Shown here: positions 33,981 through 40,872 of the stretch, piece after piece
Layout of the letters: each line of letters starts with the position of its first letter
Numbering within the stretch: the stretch's first letter is position 1
Notes under the pieces: model-generated
Told to the model about the DNA's origin: nothing
The model's database searches: none
What the model saw: the letters and a program-made list of their open reading frames with translations, nothing else
DNA from: Crocinitomix sp.
GTDB taxonomy: Bacteria; Bacteroidota; Bacteroidia; Flavobacteriales_D; Crocinitomicaceae
NCBI GenBank assembly: GCA_030836155.1
Contig: JAURQI010000040.1
Coordinates: 1-40,872 of the forward strand
DNA: 40,872 nt
Direction of reading: 5' to 3'
Position numbers and translations under genes: made by a program

Positions 33981-34967
33981 TTATTCATGGCTTGCCCAAA
34001 ATTTTTGAATCACTTCTTGCGCTGGTTTATTCTGGGGAGTGTACCCCACTGTACCTTTCCCTCCCTGTTCTTTGTGATTATGGAACCATTTCCATATAAA
34101 CATTCCTGCAAACCAATCCTTCTCCCAAACAACATCAAACATAGCGCGATATGCTCTACTTTGAATATCTAAAGATGCTTTTTTTCTCGTATTATGTTCC
34201 CAAGGTGAGATGGTGCTTCCTTCCATACTTCGATACCCCACTTCTGTAAAGATTATTTTCTTGTTGTGTTCTTTGGCAGATTTTCGCAACGCTTCGGAAT
34301 GAATAGTCCACCCTTTTCTGATTTCGCTTACCGCAGGATTTTTACTCAAACTAACAGGGAAATAACCGTTTACTCCAATATAGTCTAAAGCAGACCAAAA
34401 TGGAACTTTTTGATAATCATCCCAATTCGCAGCATAAGTTAAAGCTCCTTCATACTCAGAGTCAACCTCATTGACCAATTTATTCCAAAATGTTGGCCTA
34501 GCTTGAATGAAATCTCGCCATTCCGTGCCGATACAAAAAAGATCAACCCTATGTAAATGAGCTAATTTAGCAAAGTGTAAAATAAAATCTCGGTAAGATT
34601 TTTCAAAAACCTCCCATTGGGCGTTGTTGGAGCATTTGAAATCGCCTGTATAGCCATTCATAATCCAAATTTGTGGCTTTAACATAATCTTTAACCCCCG
34701 CGCCCTGCATAGCTTTATAGTTTCAATAACGCCTATATCCTTTTCCCCCCACCACTGCCATTTTGAATTATATTTAATGCGTTGATCTCCTCCAATAAAA
34801 CCATAAGGCATTAGGGTTACCCAATTGGCATTGACATCTACTATTGGTTGAACATCCAACGAATCTATTGGCTCACTAGAGCCTACGAAACTGATTCCTT
34901 TGATTTTTTCTGCAGCAAATACTGGTGCAGAAACTATTATGATTATGATAAGTAACTGCTTAAACAT
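33981..34967 (-). CDS. Exported glycoside hydrolase, GH113-like (mannanase type)
   Basis: A signal peptide (about residues 1-19, ending VFAA) precedes a TIM-barrel domain filling the rest of the 328-aa protein. KGISFVGSSEPID opens the barrel; LKIMLKPQIW, FCIGTEWRDF (candidate acid/base Glu149) and IIFTEVGYRS (candidate nucleophile Glu242) are at the positions expected for GH clan A / GH113 enzymes, and GMFIWKWFHN resembles the terminal Trp strand. GH113 members hydrolyse beta-mannans; the true substrate here is inferred only. It starts 3 bp after the CoA-binding gene and is probably co-transcribed with it. Confidence 0.82.
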   Translation of the reverse strand: MFKQLLIIIIIVSAPVFAAEKIKGISFVGSSEPIDSLDVQPIVDVNANWVTLMPYGFIGGDQRIKYNSKWQWWGEKDIGVIETIKLCRARGLKIMLKPQIWIMNGYTGDFKCSNNAQWEVFEKSYRDFILHFAKLAHLHRVDLFCIGTEWRDFIQARPTFWNKLVNEVDSEYEGALTYAANWDDYQKVPFWSALDYIGVNGYFPVSLSKNPAVSEIRKGWTIHSEALRKSAKEHNKKIIFTEVGYRSMEGSTISPWEHNTRKKASLDIQSRAYRAMFDVVWEKDWFAGMFIWKWFHNHKEQGGKGTVGYTPQNKPAQEVIQKFWASHE

Positions 34968-34970
34968 GCA

Positions 34971-35327
34971 TTAAAATTGATTGGTTCTCAGCATCACTAA
35001 CGTACATGCTTCTACACATTCTACTCCCAATTTTTCTAACTCCATCGCGAGCTTATCATTCTCAGCCCCGGGATTAAAAATAACTCTCTTCGGTTTCAAA
35101 TTTTTCAAATAAGCCATGTACGGTCCTTGATTTTGTTCACTCAAATAGACGGTGACGGTATCGATGATTGAGTCTTCAGGTAGGTTTGTTTGGATTTTCA
35201 TTCCTTCCACCTCGCCTGATTTTCTCCCCACAGCTACTACTTCGTGATTGTAGTATCGTAGATCTCTCATAACCATATTTGAATAACGTTGTGGATTCGA
35301 ACTAGCACCTAAAACAAGGACTCGCAT
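34971..35327 (-). CDS. CoA-binding domain protein (YccU-like)
   Basis: This small Rossmann-fold protein (118 aa) is of the CoA_binding_2 type. VLVLGASSNPQRYSNMVMRDL is the nucleotide-binding start, VEGMKIQTNLPED and DTVTVYLSEQNQ form the middle, and RVIFNPGAEND plus GVECVEACTLVML end the domain with the conserved Cys-containing strand. The family binds CoA and its physiological role is unclear. The ATG at 35327 is preferred over the TTG at 35333. The promoter is at 35359. Confidence 0.85.
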   Translation of the reverse strand: MRVLVLGASSNPQRYSNMVMRDLRYYNHEVVAVGRKSGEVEGMKIQTNLPEDSIIDTVTVYLSEQNQGPYMAYLKNLKPKRVIFNPGAENDKLAMELEKLGVECVEACTLVMLRTNQF

Positions 35328-35358
35328 ATACAATTGGTTTAAAAAAATTGAAGTCAGT

Positions 35359-35391
35359 CAAAGTTAAGGATATTTGGAGGAAGGTATCCAA
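35359..35391 (-). promoter_or_regulatory. Promoter for the CoA-binding / GH113-like pair
   Basis: On the minus strand TTG (35391-35389), 22-bp spacer, TAACTTTG (35366-35359). It is divergent from the panB promoter 29 bp away. Confidence 0.6.
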
Positions 35392-35419
35392 TATAACTCG
35401 ATTTATAGTTATTGTTATG

Positions 35420-35453
35420 TTGGCTCAATTAAGTATTATTATTCATAACTTTG
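35420..35453 (+). promoter_or_regulatory. Promoter for panB
   Basis: TTG (35420-35422), 23-bp spacer, TAACTTTG (35446-35453), 20 bp before the ATG. The -7 box is identical to that of the divergent gene. Confidence 0.6.
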
Positions 35454-35473
35454 CGTTCATACAAATTTAAAAT

Positions 35474-36289
35474 ATGTCAGTACATCAAGAAGTAAAAAGG
35501 GTCACAACCCATGTATTGCAAGAGATGAAATCCAATGGTGAGAAAATTGCAATGCTCACCGGCTATGATTTTTCGATGGCTAAAATACTTGACCAAGCAG
35601 GAATTGATATCATTCTCGTAGGCGACTCTGCTTCAAACGTGATGGCAGGACATGAAACGACCTTACCTATTACGCTCGATCAAATGATTTATCACGCTTC
35701 TTCTGTGGTGCGTGCAATAGACAGAGCACTAGTCGTTGTTGATCTTCCATTTGGATCTTATCAAGGCGATTCGAAACAGGCATTAATGAGTTCGATTCGA
35801 ATCATGAAAGAATCTGGAGGACATGCTGTGAAACTTGAGGGGGGCGAAGAAATTGTAGAATCTATCCGTAGAATCTTGTCTGCCGGTATTCCTGTTATGG
35901 GACATTTAGGTTTAACACCGCAGTCCATCTATAAATTTGGAACTTATACGGTTAGAGCAAAAGAAAAAGATGAAGCTTCACAACTCATAAGTGATGCAAA
36001 ATTATTAGAAGAAACTGGATGTTTTGCTCTTGTACTAGAAAAAATACCAGCAAAATTAGCGGCTGAAGTCGCTGCAAGTATCGATATTCCGGTGATCGGA
36101 ATTGGCGCTGGGAACGGAGTTGATGGTCAGGTTTTGGTTAGTCATGATATGTTAGGAATCAATAATGAGTTCAATCCACGCTTTTTGAGAAAATACCATA
36201 ATTTGCATCAAGAAATGAAGAATTCATTTGAACAATATATTATCGACGTAAGAGCAGGAGATTTCCCAAATGACAAAGAACAATACTAG
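35474..36289 (+). CDS. panB: 3-methyl-2-oxobutanoate hydroxymethyltransferase
   Basis: It transfers a hydroxymethyl group from methylene-tetrahydrofolate to ketoisovalerate, making ketopantoate for pantothenate and CoA synthesis. The signature runs [41 protein letters not shown] (metal-site Asp), [16 protein letters not shown] and [36 protein letters not shown] closes the barrel. At 271 aa it has standard length. The downstream RluA-family gene overlaps its end by 20 bp. Confidence 0.96.
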   Translation: MSVHQEVKRVTTHVLQEMKSNGEKIAMLTGYDFSMAKILDQAGIDIILVGDSASNVMAGHETTLPITLDQMIYHASSVVRAIDRALVVVDLPFGSYQGDSKQALMSSIRIMKESGGHAVKLEGGEEIVESIRRILSAGIPVMGHLGLTPQSIYKFGTYTVRAKEKDEASQLISDAKLLEETGCFALVLEKIPAKLAAEVAASIDIPVIGIGAGNGVDGQVLVSHDMLGINNEFNPRFLRKYHNLHQEMKNSFEQYIIDVRAGDFPNDKEQY

Positions 36290-36983
36290 AGATATTAATA
36301 TTTCTGATAGCGTCTTATACGAAGATAACCACTTGATCGTTATCAATAAGCCTGCTGGAGCATTGGTTCAAGGAGATAAAACAGGAGATCTCCCCATCAG
36401 TGATGATGTGAAAGCTTATATCAAAAACAAATACAATAAGCCGGGAGATGTTTTTTTAGGTACCGTACACCGTCTTGATCGACCCACAAGCGGACTTGTT
36501 TTATTCGCAAGGACAAGTAAAGCGTTAACAAGAATGAACGCGTTATTCAAATCAGGTGACATCCAGAAAACGTATTGGGCCATAACAGAAAAATCAACAA
36601 CGACCGCAACAGGAAAACTGATTGATTTTTTACAGAAGACGGAGCGAAATAATAAAAGTCACGTCGTTAGCGAGAACACTGCTGGTGCTAAAAAGGCTGA
36701 ATTAGATTATGCGTTAAAAGGAAAGGGAGATCGGTATTCATTTATAGAAATCAATCCGATGACCGGAAGACATCATCAAATACGAGTTCAATTATCTCAT
36801 ATGGGCTGTATTATCAAAGGAGATTTGAAATATGGTGCCAAACGATCGAATAAAGACGGTTCAATTTGTCTGCACGCGCGTAAATTAAGTTTTGTTCACC
36901 CTGTGAAAAAGGAGACCGTTGAAATCGTTGCGCCTGTCCCAAATGATAATTTATGGAAAGCATTTGAAACTTCCCATTCTTAA
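36270..36983 (+). CDS. RluA-family RNA pseudouridine synthase
   Basis: This 237-aa catalytic-domain-only member has no S4 domain. [20 protein letters not shown] is the family N-terminus, and [17 protein letters not shown] carries catalytic Asp70. [24 protein letters not shown] is the C-terminal signature. It modifies uridine in rRNA or tRNA; the target site cannot be assigned from sequence. Translation is probably coupled to panB through the 20-bp overlap. It converges with the RNA methyltransferase gene, with 8 bp between their ends. Confidence 0.92.
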   Translation: MTKNNTRDINISDSVLYEDNHLIVINKPAGALVQGDKTGDLPISDDVKAYIKNKYNKPGDVFLGTVHRLDRPTSGLVLFARTSKALTRMNALFKSGDIQKTYWAITEKSTTTATGKLIDFLQKTERNNKSHVVSENTAGAKKAELDYALKGKGDRYSFIEINPMTGRHHQIRVQLSHMGCIIKGDLKYGAKRSNKDGSICLHARKLSFVHPVKKETVEIVAPVPNDNLWKAFETSHS

Positions 36984-36991
36984 AGCAAAGG

Positions 36992-38191
36992 CTAGTCCTT
37001 ATTCTTCTTTTTATTGCGCTTAGGTTCTCTTCGCTCGTTTACTTTACCGAACTTATGTTCTATTAAACTGCCTTCGAATATTTCGAACTTCCGAAATTCA
37101 CAATTCAATGAGCCATTAAATACAGTCGTTTTTTGCGAAGGCTTCAGCTCAATATGCTTCAAGGCTTCCATGTTAGAACTGATTACCCAACAATTATAAC
37201 CCGGCATTTTTCTTTTGAAGTAGTTTCCAATGTCTTGATACAATTCGTTGATATCGTCTTCTTCTAATCGTTCGCCATAAGGTGGGTTAGAAATGAGTAC
37301 GCCTTTTCCTTCAGGCGCTTCTTGATCTTTAAAATCTTTTACCTCAAATGATATTGTTTTTCCTAACGGTAGGGCCTTCACGTTGTCTCTGGCTAATAGA
37401 ATCATATCTCCATCTGTATCCGATCCAATAATCTTAAAATCTAAATCACGTCTTGGGTGAGCTGGTGCCGCTTTGTATATCGTTCTCCATTTTTCTTGGT
37501 CAAAATCTGGCCAATTCATGAATGAATATTGCTTTCTAGCAATGTTTGCAGGAATACCATTTGCCATCAACGCGGCTTCAATAGGAATTGTGCCTGACCC
37601 ACAAAAAACATCCAGAAAATTAGATTTTTTATCCCAACCACTCATCAAAATCAAACCTGCTGCAATGGCTTCATTAATAGGCGCTAACCCTGTTTTCTTA
37701 CGATATCCTCGCTGATAAAGCGGAGCACCTGAACTATTGAGTGACACAGTACAATGACGATCATCAATGTGCAAATCAAAAAGAACCTTTGGCTTAGCTA
37801 AATCAACAGATGGTCTTTTATCGTAACGGTCTCTGAAATGATCAGCAATAGCATCTTTTAATAAAAGCAATGGATATCCAGAATGACGAAACAAGGTCGA
37901 GTTTACAGCTCCTTTAACAGCGAAAGTGTCAGAAAGACGCATGTACTTCGAGAAGTTGAACTTAGTAAACAAATATTTCAAATCTTCCTCGTCTCTAAAA
38001 CGAAAAGAGCGAATCGGAACTAGAATAGAGATTGCAGTTCTTAACCAAAGGTTTGAAGCATATAACAACTCCGTATCGCCTTCATAATAAACGGCACGAT
38101 TACCTAGTTTAATGTTTTTCCCTCCTAACTCGCGAATCTCTTCGGCCAAAATGTGTTCACATCCAAAAAAGGTTTTTGCTACAATATCCAT
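36992..38191 (-). CDS. THUMP-domain RNA guanine-N2 methyltransferase (RlmL/YpsC-like)
   Basis: An N-terminal ferredoxin-like/THUMP region (about residues 1-150) is followed by a UPF0020 Rossmann methyltransferase domain. The SAM motif is FLDVFCGSGTIPIEAALMA and the catalytic motif is ISNPPYGERL (NPPY). These match the 23S rRNA m2G enzymes RlmL (N-terminal half) and Bacillus YpsC. The C-terminus is strongly basic (NERREPKRNKKKNKD). The ATG at 38191 starts MDIVAKTFFGCEHIL, the usual family N-terminus. A 26-residue in-frame extension to 38269 crosses the -7 promoter box and is not translated on this reading. Confidence 0.9.
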   Translation of the reverse strand: MDIVAKTFFGCEHILAEEIRELGGKNIKLGNRAVYYEGDTELLYASNLWLRTAISILVPIRSFRFRDEEDLKYLFTKFNFSKYMRLSDTFAVKGAVNSTLFRHSGYPLLLLKDAIADHFRDRYDKRPSVDLAKPKVLFDLHIDDRHCTVSLNSSGAPLYQRGYRKKTGLAPINEAIAAGLILMSGWDKKSNFLDVFCGSGTIPIEAALMANGIPANIARKQYSFMNWPDFDQEKWRTIYKAAPAHPRRDLDFKIIGSDTDGDMILLARDNVKALPLGKTISFEVKDFKDQEAPEGKGVLISNPPYGERLEEDDINELYQDIGNYFKRKMPGYNCWVISSNMEALKHIELKPSQKTTVFNGSLNCEFRKFEIFEGSLIEHKFGKVNERREPKRNKKKNKD

Positions 38192-38204
38192 AAAACTATT
38201 TTTG

Positions 38205-38212
38205 CAAAGATA
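38205..38212 (-). promoter_or_regulatory. -7 promoter box for the RNA methyltransferase gene
   Basis: The minus-strand sequence TATCTTTG matches TAnnTTTG, 13 bp before the ATG at 38191. It fixes that start against the longer open frame. Confidence 0.55.
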
Positions 38213-38243
38213 GAATTTGCGCTGTATATAAGGGTATAAACCG

Positions 38244-38277
38244 TTGAGATAACCATTAAAAAAAACCATTACCTTTG
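38244..38277 (+). promoter_or_regulatory. Promoter for the patatin-like outer membrane protein gene
   Basis: TTG (38244-38246), 23-bp spacer, TACCTTTG (38270-38277). The TTG start codon follows at 38292, so the transcript leader would be under 10 nt, close to leaderless. Confidence 0.55.
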
Positions 38278-38291
38278 AATAAACTTATAGA

Positions 38292-40580
38292 TTGATTCGG
38301 TTTCTAACATATTTTGTTATTCTTTTGCTGCCTAGCATTGCTATGCCTCAGCGGGTTGGCCTTGTTTTTAGTGGGGGCGGTGCAACTGGTTTCGCACACA
38401 TTGGCGTTCTTAAAGCGCTCGAAGAAAACCAGATCCCAATTGATTACATAACGGGAACGTCAGCAGGAGCGCTAATTGGAGCATTATATGCTTCAGGTTA
38501 TTCGCCATGGGAAATAGAAGAGCTTGTTTTAAATGACAAATTCCTTAAAATGTCTGAGGGCGAATTGGAGGACGAATTTGAATATGCTATTCATAAACAA
38601 GATCGTGATGCTGAGTTGATGTCTATACATTTAGCAAAAGATTCTATATTTCAAAAATCCCTACCCACCAATTTACTTAACCCCACATTCCTGGACCTGG
38701 AAGTCATGAATTACTTGGGTAATAACTTAGGTATTGGTGATGGCGATTTTGATAGTTTATTTATACCCTTTCGTTGTGTTGCTTCTAATATTGTTAATAA
38801 GGAAAGTGTTTTATTTAAAAAAGGAAATTTAAATGTTGCTGTAAGGACATCGATGACTTATCCGTTTTTTATAAGTCCTATAGAAGTAGATGGAAATTTA
38901 TTGTTTGACGGAGGACTTTACAATAACTTTCCTGCCAATGAAATGTACACTGAGTTTGATCCAGACTTTATCATTGGTAGTAACGTCAGTTATAATGAGG
39001 CACCTCCTGAAGATGATGATCTGATGTCGCAAATTAAGAATATGTTCTCATCTCATTCGAATTATAGTTTACCGTGTGAGAGTGGAATTATCATCGAGCC
39101 TGAATTGGGCGATATTGGAACTTTTGATTTTGATAAAATCAAAGCTGCAATTCAAATTGGTTACGAGGCTGCCTTAATTAAAATAGATTCTATTAAACAA
39201 TTTGTTCAACTTCGTGTATCTGAAGAAGAGCTCTCCAAAAAAAGAAATCATTTTCGCTCGAAGTATGCAAAAATTCAAATCTCAAAAATTCAAATACAAG
39301 GATTGGATGAAAATGAGCGCAGATATATCGAACGTAAGTTAATTAGAAAGAAGAAAAACGAAGTTTTGGATTACGCTACCTTAAAGAAGAGATACCTGAG
39401 GTTATATCAGAGTGAGCATATCCTATCGATGTTTCCAACATTAGAGCCTATTTCAGACTCCACGCATCAAATCACAATCAATATTCGGAAAGAGAAACCC
39501 TTTAGAGCTGGTTTTGGAGGACATTATTCATCAAAACCAGTAAATACGGGCTTTTTAAGTTTATCCTATTCAGATTTTAAAGTAACGCCTATTACCATTT
39601 TTGCTAATGCATATTTCGGAAAATTCTACGGATCCGTAAAATCAGGACTTCGTTTTTATCTACCAACTAGAACTACATCTTATTTAGAGCCTGTATTCAT
39701 TATGAACAGATGGGATTATTTTAAAAGTTTCGCAACTTTTTTCGAAGATTCAAGACCTTCTTACTTGGTTCTAAATGAGCGTTTTTGGTCTGTTAGATAC
39801 CATATACCGGCAAGTTCAAAAACAAAATTCAGTTTAGATTTCACCAACGGGTCTAATGAAAACCGATATTATCAAACAGACAACTTTACACAATTAGACA
39901 CAACAGACAATACGCGGTTTCTTTTTTATTCGCCTGGTGGGGAATTTATAATTGATAAACTAAATCGTAAACAATTTGAGTCAGCCGGTTCACGGTTGAG
40001 TATTAAAGCGCGTTTCTTGCATGGAATAGAAACGACGGTTCCAGGCTCAACCTCGAGCATAAGTGAAACAACCAAATCTTTCAAAAATTGGTTTTATGTT
40101 AAAGGAAATTATAAAAACTACTTTATTCAAAAAGGACTATATCGTCTAGGCATTTATGCTGAAGCACTTTATTCTAGTCAGCCGTTTTTCCAAAACTATA
40201 CGGCTAGTATTATTTCTTCTCGTGCTTTTCAACCGATCCCAGATGCCAGAACAGGTTTTTATAATGATTTTCGCGCTAATAAATACTTAGGTGCTGGTCT
40301 AATGAATGTGTTTACGTTAAAGGATAAAGTTGATCTTCGAGTTGAAGCCTTTATGTTTCAGCCGATCAGACGAATTTTGAGAGATGGTGACGGAAACGCC
40401 TATGAAGGTGAGTTATTTGAGAGTCGATTTGGAATAGCAAGTGTATCCCTAATTTATCATTCACTTGTAGGTCCTATCCGAGCGACTGTTAATTATTTTG
40501 ACAGCCAATCTCAACTCGAGCCACTTTCATTTCAGCTAAGCCTCGGTTTTGTAATTTTTAATGATCATAGCCTGAAGTAA
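38292..40580 (+). CDS. Patatin-like phospholipase fused to a POTRA/Omp85-type beta barrel
   Basis: A signal peptide (residues 1-20) requires the TTG start at 38292. A patatin domain follows (about 21-285): oxyanion-hole SGGGATGFAHIGVL, catalytic Ser57 in GTSAG, and catalytic Asp206 in DGGLYNNFP. A POTRA-like segment (about 325-400, KIQISKIQIQGLDENERRY) leads to a long beta-rich C-terminus (about 400-762) ending in an aromatic strand, as in 16-strand Omp85 barrels. This is the layout of type Vd (PlpD-like) proteins, where the barrel exports or anchors a lipase that acts on membrane lipids. Both catalytic residues are present. It is monocistronic. Confidence 0.9.
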   Translation: MIRFLTYFVILLLPSIAMPQRVGLVFSGGGATGFAHIGVLKALEENQIPIDYITGTSAGALIGALYASGYSPWEIEELVLNDKFLKMSEGELEDEFEYAIHKQDRDAELMSIHLAKDSIFQKSLPTNLLNPTFLDLEVMNYLGNNLGIGDGDFDSLFIPFRCVASNIVNKESVLFKKGNLNVAVRTSMTYPFFISPIEVDGNLLFDGGLYNNFPANEMYTEFDPDFIIGSNVSYNEAPPEDDDLMSQIKNMFSSHSNYSLPCESGIIIEPELGDIGTFDFDKIKAAIQIGYEAALIKIDSIKQFVQLRVSEEELSKKRNHFRSKYAKIQISKIQIQGLDENERRYIERKLIRKKKNEVLDYATLKKRYLRLYQSEHILSMFPTLEPISDSTHQITINIRKEKPFRAGFGGHYSSKPVNTGFLSLSYSDFKVTPITIFANAYFGKFYGSVKSGLRFYLPTRTTSYLEPVFIMNRWDYFKSFATFFEDSRPSYLVLNERFWSVRYHIPASSKTKFSLDFTNGSNENRYYQTDNFTQLDTTDNTRFLFYSPGGEFIIDKLNRKQFESAGSRLSIKARFLHGIETTVPGSTSSISETTKSFKNWFYVKGNYKNYFIQKGLYRLGIYAEALYSSQPFFQNYTASIISSRAFQPIPDARTGFYNDFRANKYLGAGLMNVFTLKDKVDLRVEAFMFQPIRRILRDGDGNAYEGELFESRFGIASVSLIYHSLVGPIRATVNYFDSQSQLEPLSFQLSLGFVIFNDHSLK

Positions 40581-40720
40581 TCATTCGGCACTTTTTGAAT
40601 GTTGGCATTGAGCATACCGCACAAATCGAGCGTTCTTATACTTTCACAGATGTAGCTACGCCACATCCATCTTAACATTAACAAAAAGATTCAGTTGATA
40701 ATCGAACAGTTTAAAACGAT

Positions 40721-40754
40721 AAAAACCCCATTTAGCTAACTAAATGAGGTTTTT
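40721..40754. terminator. Intrinsic terminator between the patatin-like gene and 5S rRNA
   Basis: The left arm AAAAACC-C-CATTTAG (40721-40735) pairs with CTAAATG-A-GGTTTTT (40740-40754) around a 4-nt loop, with one internal mismatch. A tracts on one side and T tracts on the other allow termination in both directions. On the minus strand it lies directly after the 5S rRNA and would end the rRNA operon. Confidence 0.85.
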
Positions 40755-40760
40755 AAAAAG

Positions 40761-40872
40761 AGGCGTCTACATACTCTCCCACCCTTAAAAGGGCAGTACC
40801 ATCTGCGCAAGTTGGCTTAACTTCTCTGTTCGAAATGGTAAGAGGTGGACCCAACCGCCATAAACACCGAAA
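40761..40872 (-). rRNA. rrf: 5S ribosomal RNA, reaching the window edge
   Basis: Read on the minus strand, the sequence begins TTTCGGTGTTTATGGCGG and contains the conserved GGTCCACCTCTTACCATT, CGAACAGAGAAGTTAAGCC and GCGCAGATGGTACTGC blocks, then GGGAGAGTATGTAGACGCC. GGTGTTT at the 5' end pairs with AGACGCC at the 3' end to close helix I, so the gene is nearly or wholly complete. The 23S and 16S genes would lie beyond the right edge. Confidence 0.95.

Noticed and set aside
38192..38269. 26-residue extension of the RNA methyltransferase.
   Set aside because: It spans the TATCTTTG box, and the family N-terminus begins at the ATG at 38191.
30822..40594. ATTCGGCACTTT occurs in two intergenic regions (30822-30833 and 40583-40594), possibly a dispersed repeat.
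   Set aside because: Exact 12-mers repeated by chance are common in a 40-kb window, and the flanking bases differ.

Overview
The window looks like a chromosomal segment from a member of the Bacteroidota, most likely a Flavobacteriales-type organism. The DNA is AT-rich. Many genes are preceded by the Bacteroidota -7 box TAnnTTTG (several TAACTTTG), and I see no consistent strong Shine-Dalgarno sequences. Lineage-typical genes are present: a type IX secretion (T9SS) sorting domain, a PorT-like protein beside ubiE, a GWxTD-domain protein, a DUF4834-like protein, a YfhO-family protein, and a CarB that ends before the usual allosteric domain. There is no CRISPR array, transposase, phage gene or plasmid gene, and no gene-free stretch longer than 300 bases.

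Layout. 90-1570: two tandem paralogues with a four-cysteine N-terminal domain, one carrying a T9SS C-terminal domain. 1634-15306: a surface-polysaccharide region. It holds a WbpM-like sugar-nucleotide dehydratase, a Wzx-like flippase, and a compact five-gene nonulosonic-acid (sialic-acid-like) operon (NeuB/LegI-type synthase, NeuD-type acyltransferase, TIM-barrel protein, CBS-aminotransferase fusion, CMP-sugar synthetase). It also holds an unusual GT-B-like protein, a CatB-type acetyltransferase and a family 4 glycosyltransferase. A hotdog thioesterase and a MORN-like repeat protein lie inside this region. 15319-21623: YfhO, DUF4834-like and carB, all on the minus strand. 21885-22385: a PyrR-like phosphoribosyltransferase, divergent from carB, with a palindrome between them. 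22402-28257: a minus-strand run, in transcription order aminotransferase, HldE-like kinase, UbiE, PorT-like, FAD-dependent oxidoreductase, small membrane protein.

28404-36983: a PaaI-like thioesterase, tRNA-Gly(TCC), a GWxTD protein, a family 2 glycosyltransferase, thioredoxin, a sodium:solute symporter, a GH113-like glycosidase, a CoA-binding protein, PanB and a RluA-family pseudouridine synthase. 36992-40872: an RlmL-like RNA methyltransferase, a patatin/Omp85-like outer-membrane protein, a terminator and a 5S rRNA gene on the minus strand at the window edge, so an rRNA operon probably continues beyond it.

The most interesting system is the nonulosonic-acid operon. Together with the upstream dehydratase it fits every step of a legionaminic-type pathway except the hydrolysing 2-epimerase (NeuC/LegG). 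A metal-dependent TIM-barrel protein of unassigned function occupies that place, and the aminotransferase carries an N-terminal CBS pair that is more usual on sugar-nucleotide transferases. The tandem four-cysteine proteins at the left end are the second point of interest. All family assignments come from reading motifs by eye; no database search was run.
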